Below, in pieces: positions 44,738 through 53,987 of a stretch of DNA of 64,000 nt; within the stretch, counting starts at the first letter, position 1, and every line of letters starts with the position of its first letter. Source of the DNA: an uncultured delta proteobacterium (GTDB taxonomy: Bacteria; Desulfobacterota; Desulfovibrionia; Desulfovibrionales; Desulfovibrionaceae); contig CAILNX010000054.1 in the NCBI GenBank assembly GCA_903835685.1, forward strand, positions 62,001-126,000. Reading direction: 5' to 3'. The position numbers and the translations under genes are program-made. The notes beneath the pieces were generated by a model. It saw only the letters and a list, made by a program, of their open reading frames with translations, ran no database searches and had not been told where the DNA came from.

Positions 44738-46696
44738 TTAGCGGGCGCTTGACTGGCGCACGTAGTTTAAAAGCCCACCGGCTTGAATAATTGCTAGTTC
44801 CTTTTCCGTCAAATCATTTGTGGCCGCAAACTTCCCGCCGGACCCCCGGGTGATGTCCACGGGCTGGCCGGGCCGGATGGACGCGGCCGGGATGGTCAGG
44901 GTCTCGCCCTGGGCCAGGCTTTCGTAGTCGGCCTTGTCCATCAGGAGCAGGGGCAGGATGCCGAAATTGACCAGATTGGCCCGGTGGATGCGGGCCAGGG
45001 ACTTGACGATCACGGCCTTGACCCCCAGGTGGCGAGGGCCTAAGGCCGCGTGCTCCCGGCTGGAGCCCTGGCCGTAGTTCTCGCCGCCCAGGATGAAGCC
45101 CTGGCCCTCGGCCTTCATGCGGCCCACGAACTTTTCGTCCACCCGGTTGAAGATGTACTCGCTGATGGCCGGGATGTTGGAGCGCAGGGCCGTGATCTGC
45201 GCGCCTGCGGGCAGGATGTGGTCCGTGGTGATGTCGTCGCCCACCTTGAGCAGGATCTTGGCCGTGATGCTTTCGGGCAGGGGCGCGAAATCGCCCAGGG
45301 ACTTGATGTTCGGGCCGCGCACGATGGTCACGGCGCTGCGGTCCTTGGGCGGGAAGGTGAAAAGCTTCCTGATGCTCGGGGCCTTGGCCGGGAGATGGAC
45401 CTTGCGCGGCGGGGTGCCCCACTGGGCCGGGTCGGTGAACCGGCCGAACAGGGCCAGGTTGGCCGCGGTCTGGGGGCTGACCAGAAAGACCTGGGCGTCC
45501 TGGGTCCCGCTGCGGCCCTCGAAATTGCGGTTGAAGGTGCGCACGGACACGCCCGCGCTGGTGGGCGAGCCGCCCATGCCGATGCAGGGGCCGCAGGTGC
45601 ATTCCAGAAGCCGCGCCCCGCAGTCCAGCAGGGGCTCGATGAGGTTCTCGGCGGCCAGCATCTTGAGCACCTGCTTGGAGCCCGGGGAGACCAGGAGGTC
45701 CACGTGGGCCGGAAGCCGCTTGCCCTTGAGGATGAGCGCCGTGGTCTTTAAGTCCGCATAGGAGGAATTGGTGCAGGACCCGATGGCCGCCTGGTTCACG
45801 GTCAATCCGTCCCCTTCGGCCAGGGAGGCCACGCTGACCACCCGGTCGGGCATGTGCGGCCTCGCGGCCAGGGGGACCAGGGCGGAGAGGTCGATGTGCA
45901 CTTCGCCGTCGTAGCTGGCGTCCTGGTCCGCGGTCAGGGGCTTGTAGTCCCGCTCCCGGCCCATGGATTTCAGGAAGGCCTTGGTGCGGGCGTCGCTGGG
46001 GAAAATCGAGGTGGTGGCCCCCAGTTCCGCGCCCATGTTGGTGATGGTGGCCCGCTCGGGCACGGTCAGGGTGGCCACGCCCGGGCCGGTGAACTCAAAG
46101 ACCTTGCCCACCCCGCCCTTGACCGTGAACTGGCCGAGGAGGTGCAGGATCACGTCCTTGGCCGAGGCCCAGCCCGTAAACCGACCGGTGAGCTCGACCT
46201 TGACCACCTGGGGGCAGGGGATGAAATAGGGTTCCCCGGCCATGGCCAGGGCCACGGACAGGCCGCCCGCGCCCATGGCCAGGCAGCCCAGGCCCCCGGC
46301 CGTGGGCGTGTGGCTGTCGGACCCGATGAGGGTCTTGCCCGGCTTGGCGAAATTTTCCAGGTGCAGTTGGTGGCAGATGCCGGTCCCGGCCGGGGAGAAG
46401 ACCACCCCGTATTTGGCGGCCACGGTGCGCAGGTACTGGTGGTCGTCGGGATTGCGGAAGCCCATCTGCAAGGTGTTGTGGTCCACGTAGCTCACGGACA
46501 GCTCCGTGCGCACCCTGGGCAGGCCGATGGCCTCGAACTGGAGGTAGGCCATGGTGCCCGTGGCGTCCTGGGTCAGGGTCTGATCTATCTTGATCCCGAT
46601 TTCCTGGCCGGGCACGAGCTTGCCCGAGCGCAGGTGGGAAGAAAGAATTTTCTGGGTCAGGTTCTGGGCCGGTTTCTTGGTCAGTTTTTGGGACAT
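44738..46696 (-). CDS. Aconitate hydratase (monomeric, 3-isopropylmalate-dehydratase-like length)
   Basis: This 652-residue [4Fe-4S] enzyme isomerises citrate and isocitrate. The Fe-S ligands are Cys in IGSCTNSSY and the CTCGPCIGMGG pair. The swivel domain carries GENYGQGSSREHAAL with the catalytic Ser/Arg. It is shorter than AcnA (about 890) and matches the putative aconitase group used in Desulfovibrio-type and other anaerobes. The ATG at 46696 has TTGAGGAGGA upstream. The in-frame extension upstream is Arg/Ser-rich junk overlapping the small gene and is rejected. Confidence 0.94.
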   Translation of the reverse strand: MSQKLTKKPAQNLTQKILSSHLRSGKLVPGQEIGIKIDQTLTQDATGTMAYLQFEAIGLPRVRTELSVSYVDHNTLQMGFRNPDDHQYLRTVAAKYGVVFSPAGTGICHQLHLENFAKPGKTLIGSDSHTPTAGGLGCLAMGAGGLSVALAMAGEPYFIPCPQVVKVELTGRFTGWASAKDVILHLLGQFTVKGGVGKVFEFTGPGVATLTVPERATITNMGAELGATTSIFPSDARTKAFLKSMGRERDYKPLTADQDASYDGEVHIDLSALVPLAARPHMPDRVVSVASLAEGDGLTVNQAAIGSCTNSSYADLKTTALILKGKRLPAHVDLLVSPGSKQVLKMLAAENLIEPLLDCGARLLECTCGPCIGMGGSPTSAGVSVRTFNRNFEGRSGTQDAQVFLVSPQTAANLALFGRFTDPAQWGTPPRKVHLPAKAPSIRKLFTFPPKDRSAVTIVRGPNIKSLGDFAPLPESITAKILLKVGDDITTDHILPAGAQITALRSNIPAISEYIFNRVDEKFVGRMKAEGQGFILGGENYGQGSSREHAALGPRHLGVKAVIVKSLARIHRANLVNFGILPLLLMDKADYESLAQGETLTIPAASIRPGQPVDITRGSGGKFAATNDLTEKELAIIQAGGLLNYVRQSSAR

Positions 46697-46742
46697 GAAC
46701 GATTCCTCCTCAAGGGATGGATGGGAAAGACGCCCGTTCGGA

Positions 46743-47012
46743 TCAGAACAGGGACCCTTCCTGGGTCGGGTACATGTTCTCTTCGGTGAGGCCGAGCTTG
46801 ATGCGGTTGATCTTCTTGCGCTTGAACTCCATTTCCACGCCCAGCCGGAGCTTGTTCTGGGTCGTCTCGAAGATCTCCTTGGCATGGAAGACGCCCGCAG
46901 CCGGGTCTTCGGCCGCGAGCAGTTCGCGGATGCGGAGCTCGCAGGCCTTCTGTTCCTGGGCAAAGGCCTCCATTTCCGCCCGCAGGGCCAGGATGTCAGC
47001 GGATTCGCACAC
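46743..47012 (-). CDS. Small coiled-coil hypothetical protein
   Basis: This 89-residue protein is one I do not recognise. It has an N-terminal charged helix (MCESADILALRAEMEAFAQEQ), then a Lys/Arg-rich segment (EFKRKKINRIKLG). It overlaps the 3' end of the chorismate mutase fusion gene by 17 bases and precedes aconitase by 46 bases, so it is probably translated by coupling within the operon. No membrane or metal motif is seen. Confidence 0.7.
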   Translation of the reverse strand: MCESADILALRAEMEAFAQEQKACELRIRELLAAEDPAAGVFHAKEIFETTQNKLRLGVEMEFKRKKINRIKLGLTEENMYPTQEGSLF

Positions 47013-48663
47013 GGCGCTTCCTTTCCACCGGAGCCGTGGGTTCGGGCTCCTTCTTGGCGGGCATGCCGTGCAGATGCGGCAGGCTATTATACAGGACGAA
47101 GAACTTAGGCCACAAATTGGTCATCTCCCCGGGATTGGCCAGGCGCTGGCCCGGCGCGCCCAGGGCCGCCAGGCACAGGCCCAGGGTGAACCAGGGCGAG
47201 GGCGAGATGAAGGGTGGGGCCTGATCGTCCTGGCGGGTCGGCTCGGGCAGGATTTCCACGGCCTCGTCCTGCAAGCGGTGGGGCTTGCCCAGGGCGCGCA
47301 GGAAAGAGGCCACGGATTCGGCCAGGACCGGGTCCGCCGGGCGGTCCAGGCGCGCGCCTTCCTTGAGGCCCAGGCTCAGGGCCAGGGCCAGGGGGAGCAG
47401 GCGGGGTCCGTCTTCGCCTTGGAAAAGCTCGGCCGGGAACAGGGCCCGGGTCTCCCGCTTGATCACCCGGGAGCGGACCTCGCCGGACTCTACGGTCAGG
47501 TTCATGCCCAGGGAGGTCAGCAGGGTGTGCACACAGGTGGCCCCGGGGCTTCCGACCGGCCAGTTCCCGGTCAGGCGGACCTGGCCGCCGACCATGAAGG
47601 GCATGGCCAGGAAGGTGGCGCAGAGCACCGGGTCCAGGGCCAGGGACGGGGTGCGGGGGGCTTTGGGTTTGGTCTCGGGCACCCGGCACAGCCCGGGCTC
47701 CAGGGTGGCGGCCACGCCGCACTGGTTCAGGATGTTCACGACCTCGGCCAGGGCGGCCTCGTGCGCGCCGCCGGGCTCAACGGCCAGTTCCAGTCCGCCC
47801 GCATAGGACCAGGCGGCCAGGGCCAGGCCTCGGGCCAGGTCCACGGGCGCATCGGTCGGCAGGGTCAGGCGGGAGGCCATGAGGCCCCCGGACTCCAGCC
47901 GGGCCGGAAGTCCAGGCAGGCTCGGGTCCAGGGGGACCAGGCGCGCGCCCAGGGGCACCAGCAGGGCGTTCAGCTTGTCCGCCTCCAGGAAGCGCAGGTC
48001 CGGGCCGCCCACGAACTTGGTCTTGCCCAGGTTGGGCAGGGCCAGGCCCAGGAGCAGGAAGAAATTGAGGGAGTCGTTTCCGGCAAAGATCAGGCGGTTC
48101 TCGAACTCCAGGCCGCTGCCGGCCGTGGCCTCGATCTGCTCCTCTTCCCAGGCCAAGTGCGCCCCGTTCTGGTTGAGGCTCTTGGCCAGGTCGATGAGCG
48201 GGTCGTTCAAGACCACCGGAGTCAGGCGCAGTTCCAGGTTGGCCGCTGCGGCCAGCGCGGTCCACATGCGGGTCTGGCGCAGGGAGCGGGGACCGGGCAG
48301 GTCCACGTCCACGGTCTCCCGGCGGGGGATGAGCAGGAAGGGCTGGGCCCGGTTCTCGGCCGCGGGCGCTTCCAGGGCCAGGGAATTGACCACGCCGAAG
48401 AGGCGGCGCAAGGGACGGGCGTCCAGACCGGCCTCCTGCCAGACGCGGACCCACTGGGCCCAGAGGTGCTTCTCCCGCTCAGGGTCCACCAGGGGCGCCC
48501 CGCGCTCACGCCGGTTGGCCGCCTGGCTGGCGGCAAGACGGGTGCGCTGGGCCAGAAGCGAGAGCAGCCGTTTGTCCAGGGATTCGATGTCCGGGGGGCC
48601 GTCGTGCCGGGAGCCGTGAAAGCCGCCGGGAGAACGCGGTCGTCCTTTGAAGTCGTTGGGCAT
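46996..48663 (-). CDS. Chorismate mutase fused to an EPSP-synthase-like domain
   Basis: This 555-residue protein has an N-terminal AroQ-type chorismate mutase-like helical segment (DIESLDKRLLSLLAQRTRLA..., about residues 25-95). It is followed by about 430 residues of the EPSP synthase fold (NSLNFFLLLGLALPNLG..., ending GMTNL-like motifs such as EMTNLWPKFF). The EPSPS signature LFLGNAGTAxRPL is replaced by IFAGNDSLNFFLLLG, and other substrate-binding residues look altered. The second domain may therefore be non-catalytic or have a new substrate. It heads the minus-strand operon and is divergent from ffh. A regulatory or modified aromatic-pathway role is possible. Confidence 0.72.
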   Translation of the reverse strand: MPNDFKGRPRSPGGFHGSRHDGPPDIESLDKRLLSLLAQRTRLAASQAANRRERGAPLVDPEREKHLWAQWVRVWQEAGLDARPLRRLFGVVNSLALEAPAAENRAQPFLLIPRRETVDVDLPGPRSLRQTRMWTALAAAANLELRLTPVVLNDPLIDLAKSLNQNGAHLAWEEEQIEATAGSGLEFENRLIFAGNDSLNFFLLLGLALPNLGKTKFVGGPDLRFLEADKLNALLVPLGARLVPLDPSLPGLPARLESGGLMASRLTLPTDAPVDLARGLALAAWSYAGGLELAVEPGGAHEAALAEVVNILNQCGVAATLEPGLCRVPETKPKAPRTPSLALDPVLCATFLAMPFMVGGQVRLTGNWPVGSPGATCVHTLLTSLGMNLTVESGEVRSRVIKRETRALFPAELFQGEDGPRLLPLALALSLGLKEGARLDRPADPVLAESVASFLRALGKPHRLQDEAVEILPEPTRQDDQAPPFISPSPWFTLGLCLAALGAPGQRLANPGEMTNLWPKFFVLYNSLPHLHGMPAKKEPEPTAPVERKRRVRIR

Positions 48664-48833
48664 GAAGTTTAGATCCTCGGGTGAAAGATAAGGACAAAGC
48701 CCATAGCCTGAAAACACAGCGGGGGCAAGGCCGGGAAAAGGGGCTTTCCCGGCAGTCGCTTGGGGCTTGCGGGAGGGGCGGCGACAGGCATCGTCAGCAA
48801 GGCGGCGATGAAAAAAAGGGTGGAAATCCGCCC

Positions 48834-48863
48834 TTGACTTCCCCCTTTCTGTTGGGCTAACAC
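48834..48863 (+). promoter_or_regulatory. Promoter of the ffh-rpsP operon
   Basis: TTGACT (48834-48839) is followed after 18 bases by TAACAC (48858-48863), in the region divergent from the chorismate mutase fusion. The -10 is only a partial match. Confidence 0.5.
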
Positions 48864-48918
48864 TCTCTCTCTTTATTTCAATTCGCCCTGGCGGGCGGGA
48901 CGCACGGAGACTGACCCC

Positions 48919-50433
48919 TTGTTCGACAGCTTGACCGACCGTTTGACGGAGACCTTTCGCAAGTTCGCGGGCCGCGCCCGGCTTGACGAGACCAACATCC
49001 AGGAAGGCCTGCGCGATGTGCGCCTGGCCCTTCTGGAGGCCGACGTCAATTTCAAGGTGGTCAAGGATTTCGTGGAGCGCGTCAAGCAGCGCGCCCTGGG
49101 TCAGGAGGTGCTCAAAAGCGTCTCTCCGGGCCAGCAGGTGGTCAAGGTGGTCCACGACGAACTGGTGGACCTCCTGGGCGGAACGAACACCGCGCTCGAC
49201 CTGCGCGGGGCCGTGCCCGCAAGCATCATGCTGGTGGGCCTCCAGGGCTCGGGCAAGACCACCACGGCGGCCAAGCTGGCCCTGTTCCTGCGCCGGGAAA
49301 AGAAGATGAAGCCCTACCTGGTCCCGGCCGACGTGTATCGCCCGGCGGCCATCGACCAGTTGCACACCCTGGCCCGCCAGTTGGACATCCCGGCCTACCC
49401 GTCCACCCCGGACATGAATCCCGTGGACATCTGCGTGGACGCCGTGGAAAAGGCCCGGGAGCTGGGCTGCACCTTGGTGCTCTTTGACACGGCCGGCCGC
49501 CTGCACATCGACGAGCCCCTGATGGACGAACTGGTGGCCATCCGGCGCGGCGCGTCCCCCCAGGAAATTTTGTTCGTGGCCGACGCCATGACCGGCCAGG
49601 ACGCCGTGACCGTGGCCCAGAGCTTCAACGAGCGTCTGGACATCACCGGCGTGGTCCTGACCAAGATGGACGGCGACGCCCGGGGCGGCGCGGCCCTGTC
49701 CATCAAGTCCGTGACCGGCAAGCCCATCAAGTTCGTGGGCCTGGGCGAAAAGCTCTCCGAACTGGAGATTTTCCACCCGGATCGCGCGGCCAGCCGCATC
49801 CTGGGCATGGGCGACGTGCTCACCCTCATGGAGAAGGCCCAGGGGAGCATCGACGCGGCCGAGGCCGAGGCCCTCACGCGCAAGATGGCCAAGGCCCAGT
49901 TTGACCTGGAGGATTTCCGCACCCAGATGCGCCGTTTGAAGACCCTAGGCTCTCTGGACGGGCTCCTCAAGATGATCCCCGGGGTGAGTCAACTGCGGGC
50001 CAAGCTGGGCGAGGTCAGCATGCCGGAGAAGGAGCTGTCCCGTACCGAGGCCATCATCAACTCCATGACCATGGACGAGCGCCGCCGCCCGGCCATCATC
50101 AACGTCAGCCGCCGCACGCGCATCGCCAAGGGCTCGGGCGTGGATCTCGCGGCCGTGAACCAGCTGCTCAAGCAGTTCGAGCAGATGAACAAGATGATGA
50201 AGAAGGTGCTCGGCGGGGGCAAGATGCCGGCCATGCCCAAGATGGGCAAAGGCCTGGGGCAGGGCATGGGGGCTGGAATGGGCCTGCCCCCGGGCATGGG
50301 CCTGCCTCCAGGCATGGGCATGGACGGGATGGATGGCAGCCAGCCGTCGGCCAAGAAGGAACTCAGCAAGAAGACCCTTTTGGCCCGCAAGAAAAAGAAG
50401 CTTTCCAAAAAACAACGTAAAAAACGCTCATAA
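48919..50433 (+). CDS. ffh: Signal recognition particle protein Ffh
   Basis: This 504-residue SRP54 begins at TTG (FDSLTDRLTETFRKF start), with an upstream G/A-rich stretch as ribosome site. The N and G domains show GLQGSGKTTTAAKL, DVYRPAA, DTAGRL and TKMDGDARGG. The M domain is Met-rich and binds signal peptides and 4.5S RNA. The C-terminus is extended by an 18-bp tandem repeat (MGLPPG twice) and a Lys-rich tail (KKLSKKQRKKRS), longer than the usual 450-460 residues. It targets membrane proteins co-translationally. It heads the rpsP-rimM-trmD-rplS operon. Confidence 0.97.
   Translation: MFDSLTDRLTETFRKFAGRARLDETNIQEGLRDVRLALLEADVNFKVVKDFVERVKQRALGQEVLKSVSPGQQVVKVVHDELVDLLGGTNTALDLRGAVPASIMLVGLQGSGKTTTAAKLALFLRREKKMKPYLVPADVYRPAAIDQLHTLARQLDIPAYPSTPDMNPVDICVDAVEKARELGCTLVLFDTAGRLHIDEPLMDELVAIRRGASPQEILFVADAMTGQDAVTVAQSFNERLDITGVVLTKMDGDARGGAALSIKSVTGKPIKFVGLGEKLSELEIFHPDRAASRILGMGDVLTLMEKAQGSIDAAEAEALTRKMAKAQFDLEDFRTQMRRLKTLGSLDGLLKMIPGVSQLRAKLGEVSMPEKELSRTEAIINSMTMDERRRPAIINVSRRTRIAKGSGVDLAAVNQLLKQFEQMNKMMKKVLGGGKMPAMPKMGKGLGQGMGAGMGLPPGMGLPPGMGMDGMDGSQPSAKKELSKKTLLARKKKKLSKKQRKKRS
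50278..50313 (+). repeat. 18-bp tandem repeat in ffh
   Basis: ATGGGCCTGCCCCCGGGC is followed by ATGGGCCTGCCTCCAGGC, differing by two bases and encoding MGLPPG twice in the C-terminal tail of Ffh. Confidence 0.9.
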
Positions 50434-50505
50434 CCTGCCAAAAAAGAGAGCGCTTGCCTTTTGTTTGGCAAATCCGTATCAACAACTAATGGGGGTATAA
50501 AAACA

Positions 50506-50745
50506 ATGGCTTTGAAATTGAGACTGACCCGTATGGGCTGCAAGAAGCGTCCTTTCTATCGCATCGTGGCCATGGACAGCGCCACCCGTCGTGATGGCCG
50601 CGCCCTGGAATACGTGGGGCACTACAATCCCATGGTGAACCCGGTCGAACTGACGGTGGACAAGGAAAAGGTCGCCGCCTGGATCGCCAAGGGCGCTCAG
50701 CCCTCGGACACCGTGCGCGCCCTTTTGAAGAGCGCTGGAGCGTAG
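50506..50745 (+). CDS. rpsP: 30S ribosomal protein S16
   Basis: This 79-residue protein matches bS16 along its length ([34 protein letters not shown]). The ATG at 50506 is chosen because it gives the family N-terminus and GGGGG lies 11 bases upstream; an upstream in-frame TTG is rejected. It is in the classic ffh-rpsP-khpA-rimM-trmD-rplS order. Confidence 0.98.
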   Translation: MALKLRLTRMGCKKRPFYRIVAMDSATRRDGRALEYVGHYNPMVNPVELTVDKEKVAAWIAKGAQPSDTVRALLKSAGA

Positions 50746-50858
50746 GGCCTTAAAGCCCGGCATTTCGGCCAGAAGGCCCGGTGCGTGATTCCATGGGTCA
50801 GCCATCCTTGCGGATCAGGAAATACGGACGGAATCTCGGATGATCGGAGGTTGACGTC

Positions 50859-51092
50859 ATGCTGAAAGGACTCATCGAATTCATTGCCAGGGCTCTCGTG
50901 GACAATCCTGACGCGGTGAAGGTTGCCGAGGTCGAGGGCGAACAGACGTCCGTCATCGAACTCAAGGTGGCCAAGGAAGACCTGGGCAAGGTCATTGGCA
51001 AGCAGGGCCGCACGGCCCGGGCCATGCGCACCCTGCTCAGCGCCGCCTCCACCAAGGCCAGGAAACGAGCCGTCCTGGAAATCCTGGAATAG
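50859..51092 (+). CDS. khpA: KH-domain RNA-binding protein KhpA
   Basis: This 77-residue KH protein has the GxxG-type loop [15 protein letters not shown], as in KhpA/YlqC. It sits between rpsP and rimM, where KhpA normally lies. Homologues bind many RNAs and affect cell division and translation. AGGTTGACGTC precedes the ATG. Confidence 0.95.
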   Translation: MLKGLIEFIARALVDNPDAVKVAEVEGEQTSVIELKVAKEDLGKVIGKQGRTARAMRTLLSAASTKARKRAVLEILE

Positions 51093-51105
51093 CTCCGCAG
51101 GCCGC

Positions 51106-51651
51106 ATGCCCGCCAAGGACTGGGTCGTTGTGGGCACGGTGGCCAAGCCCCATGGGATCACCGGGGAGTTGTCCGTGGTCTGCCATGCGCAGTCCCCGGA
51201 CATCTTTGGCCGTGCGCCCCAGGTGTCCGTGCGTGGCAAGGATGGGGGCGTGGTCCAGCGCCGGGTTTTGTCCTGGCGCATGAACAAGGACCGGGTGCTG
51301 CTGCGCCTGGAGGGCTTTGAGGACCGCACCAAGGCCGAGGCCTTGCGGGGCGCGGAGCTGTCCGTGCGCGCGGCTGATCTGCCCAGGCCTGCTCCGGGCG
51401 AGGTCTATCTGCACCAGCTTGAGGGCTGCCGGGTGTTCCTGGAGGACGGGGCGGAAGTCGGGGTGATCCAGGGATTCTTGGAGTCGCCTGGCCAGGAGAT
51501 CTGGGTCATCAAGGCCAAGGGCGGGGAGGAAGTCCTGTTCCCGGCGGTGAGGCAGTTTGTGCGCCGCGTGGACCTGGACCAGGCCCGGGTGGTCATCGCC
51601 CCGCCTGAAGGACTCCTGGAATTGTATCTGGGCGACCAGCCCCAGGGGTAA
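51106..51651 (+). CDS. rimM: 16S rRNA processing protein RimM
   Basis: This 181-residue protein has the N-terminal RimM domain (GTVAKPHGITGELSV) and the C-terminal PRC barrel (GCRVFLEDGAEVGVI, EVLFPAVRQFV). It helps assemble the 30S head with S19. It lies 13 bases after khpA and eight bases before trmD, in the conserved order. Confidence 0.96.
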   Translation: MPAKDWVVVGTVAKPHGITGELSVVCHAQSPDIFGRAPQVSVRGKDGGVVQRRVLSWRMNKDRVLLRLEGFEDRTKAEALRGAELSVRAADLPRPAPGEVYLHQLEGCRVFLEDGAEVGVIQGFLESPGQEIWVIKAKGGEEVLFPAVRQFVRRVDLDQARVVIAPPEGLLELYLGDQPQG

Positions 51652-51659
51652 GGGTCCCG

Positions 51660-52937
51660 GTGCGCTTCAACCTGGTCACGCTTTTCCCCGAGTATTTCGA
51701 CTCGACGCTCACGGCCGGGCTCATGGGCAAGGCCCGGGAGCGGGGCATCGTGGACGTGGCCCTGGTGAACCCCAGGGATTTCGCCCAGGACAAACACCGC
51801 GCGGTGGACGACCGCCCCTACGGCGGAGGACCGGGCATGGTCATGAGCCCGGGACCGTTGAGCGCGGCGCTGGAGAGCCTTAAGACCCCGGGCCGCCTGT
51901 TCTTTCTCACCCCGGCCGGCCGTCCCCTGACCCAGGCCCTGTGCCGGGAGCTGGCCCAGGAAGAGGCCGTGACCGTGATCTGCGGCCGGTACGAGGGTGT
52001 GGACGCCAGGTTGCTGGAGGCCTTTCCCATTACCCCGGTGAGCGTGGGGGATTTCGTGCTCTGCGGGGGAGAGGCGGCTGCCGCCTGCCTGGTGGAGGCC
52101 GTGGCCAGGCTCTTGCCCGGGTTCATGGGACACGAGCAGTCCGGGGACGAGGAGAGCTTTTCCGCCGGGTTGCTGGAATACCCGCACTACACCCGGCCCG
52201 AGGAATTTCGCGGAATGAGCGTGCCCGAGATCCTGCTCTCCGGGGACCACGCCCGCATCGCGGCCTGGCGGCGGGAGCAGTCCCTGGCCATGACCATGCG
52301 CCTGCGGCCGGATCTGTTGCGCCAGACCGAACTTTCCGAGGAGGATGCGCGGTTTTTGCGCACCCAGCCCCGGCTGCGGCGGGGCCGCAACCTTTTCCTG
52401 GCCCTGGTCCACTATCCGGTGATGACCAAATTCGGGGAGAAGGGAGCCGTTTCTTTGACAAACCTGGATATCCATGATATCGGCCGCGTTTCCCGTTCAT
52501 ACGGGATGAGTGGCCTGTATCTGGTCACCCCGCTGGAGGATCAGCAGGCCCTGGCCCACACCCTGCTGGACCACTGGACTAGGGGACCGGGCCGGGCCAG
52601 CAACCCGGACCGGGGCGAGGCCCTGTCCCTGGTGCGCGTGGCCGAGAACCTGGAAGAGGCCGTGCGGGACGTGACCGAGCGAACCGGGGTTCGACCCCGG
52701 GTGGTGGCCACCAGCGCCCGCACCCAGGGCGCCCTGGCCATGAGCCAGGTGCGGGAGTGGCTGACCGACGGGCCGGTGCTCCTGCTGCTGGGAACCGGGC
52801 ACGGACTGGCCCCGGAGGTTTTGGAGGGGGTGGACGGCGTGTTGCCCCCCATACGTTTTCTGGACGGATACAACCATTTGTCGGTGCGGTCAGCCGCAGC
52901 CATCATGGCTGACCGGCTCTTGTCGGATACGGACTGA
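51660..52937 (+). CDS. trmD: TrmD tRNA (guanine37-N1)-methyltransferase fused to a second SPOUT-type domain
   Basis: This 425-residue protein starts at GTG. Residues 1-245 are a normal TrmD ([50 protein letters not shown]), which makes m1G37 in tRNA. After a short linker, residues 247-425 form a second alpha/beta knot-like domain ([45 protein letters not shown]) resembling SAM-dependent RNA methyltransferases of the SPOUT class. This doubles the usual 240-260 residue length. I recall similar fusions in Desulfovibrio-type genomes, but not from a search. Confidence 0.92.
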   Translation: MRFNLVTLFPEYFDSTLTAGLMGKARERGIVDVALVNPRDFAQDKHRAVDDRPYGGGPGMVMSPGPLSAALESLKTPGRLFFLTPAGRPLTQALCRELAQEEAVTVICGRYEGVDARLLEAFPITPVSVGDFVLCGGEAAAACLVEAVARLLPGFMGHEQSGDEESFSAGLLEYPHYTRPEEFRGMSVPEILLSGDHARIAAWRREQSLAMTMRLRPDLLRQTELSEEDARFLRTQPRLRRGRNLFLALVHYPVMTKFGEKGAVSLTNLDIHDIGRVSRSYGMSGLYLVTPLEDQQALAHTLLDHWTRGPGRASNPDRGEALSLVRVAENLEEAVRDVTERTGVRPRVVATSARTQGALAMSQVREWLTDGPVLLLLGTGHGLAPEVLEGVDGVLPPIRFLDGYNHLSVRSAAAIMADRLLSDTD

Positions 52938-52965
52938 TACCAAGTCTCCCAAAGGAGTAGAGCAT

Positions 52966-53322
52966 ATGAACGTCATTCATCAGATCGAAAGGGAACAACT
53001 GCGCATGGACATGCCGGCCTTCAAGGCCGGGGACACCGTGAAGGTCCACCTGCGCATCATTGAGGGTGAGAAAGAGCGCATCCAGGTCTTCCAGGGTGTG
53101 GTCATGCGCGTGCGCCGCGGGGCCACCAGCTCTACCTTCACCGTGCGCAAGATCTCCGAAGGCGTGGGCGTGGAGCGTATTTTCCCCATGCACTCGCCCT
53201 TCATCGAGCGCGTGGAAGTGGTCTCCGAGGGTCAGGTCAACCGCAGCCGCCTCTATTACCTGCGCAACCTGAAGGGCAAGGCCGCACGCATCAAGACCAA
53301 GACCCAGCAGTTCTCCGCTTAA
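52966..53322 (+). CDS. rplS: 50S ribosomal protein L19
   Basis: This 118-residue protein matches bL19 ([47 protein letters not shown]). AAAGGAG lies eight bases before the ATG. It is in the conserved operon after trmD. Confidence 0.98.
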   Translation: MNVIHQIEREQLRMDMPAFKAGDTVKVHLRIIEGEKERIQVFQGVVMRVRRGATSSTFTVRKISEGVGVERIFPMHSPFIERVEVVSEGQVNRSRLYYLRNLKGKAARIKTKTQQFSA

Positions 53323-53327
53323 GGCCT

Positions 53328-53969
53328 ATGCAACGGCGGCGTTCCCTGATCGCTGCCGAGGCCGAGGGCCTGTCCGTAGGTCTGGTCGCGGGCGTGGACG
53401 AGGCTGGCCGGGGTTGCCTGGCCGGTCCCGTCGTGTCCGCTGCGGTCATCCTGCCCGAGGTCTATTCCCTGCCTGGGCTGACGGATTCCAAGAAGCTCAC
53501 GGCCGGGAAGCGCCAGGTCCTGGCCGTGGCCATCAAGGCCCAGGCCCTGGGCTGGGCCTTGGGCCTGGCCTGGCCCCAGGAGATCGACCAGGTGAACATC
53601 CTGCAGGCCAGCCTGAAGTCCATGCAGCGGGCCGTGCTGCGCTTAAAGACCCGCCCTGGTCTGGTCCTGGTGGATGGCAACCAGAACATCCCCCTGGACA
53701 TCCCCCAGGAAACCGTGGTGGGCGGGGACCTCCTGGTCCCGGTCATCTCGGCCGCCTCCATCCTGGCCAAGACCTTTCGCGATCATCTCCTGAGCAAGCT
53801 GGACCGGCGCTATCCGGGCTACGGCCTGGCCGGGCACAAGGGCTACGGCACGGCCGAGCACCTGGAGGCCTTAAGGCGTCTGGGGCCGTCCATCATGCAC
53901 CGCCAGACCTTCCGGGGCGTGCGACCCCCGGACAAGCCCAGCGGGCAGCTGTTTCTGCCCGGGTTGTAG
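53328..53969 (+). CDS. rnhB: Ribonuclease HII
   Basis: This 213-residue enzyme has the active-site acids in [19 protein letters not shown] and the [12 protein letters not shown] segment. It removes ribonucleotides from RNA:DNA hybrids. The C-terminal tail [17 protein letters not shown] is slightly longer than in E. coli. It starts five bases after rplS. Confidence 0.97.
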   Translation: MQRRRSLIAAEAEGLSVGLVAGVDEAGRGCLAGPVVSAAVILPEVYSLPGLTDSKKLTAGKRQVLAVAIKAQALGWALGLAWPQEIDQVNILQASLKSMQRAVLRLKTRPGLVLVDGNQNIPLDIPQETVVGGDLLVPVISAASILAKTFRDHLLSKLDRRYPGYGLAGHKGYGTAEHLEALRRLGPSIMHRQTFRGVRPPDKPSGQLFLPGL

Positions 53970-53987
53970 GACGAGGCAGGCGCGGCC

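Noticed and set aside
44738-46963. Extended N-terminus for aconitase
   Set aside because: The upstream part is Arg/Ser-rich, overlaps the small gene at 46743-47012, and the ATG at 46696 has a strong ribosome site.
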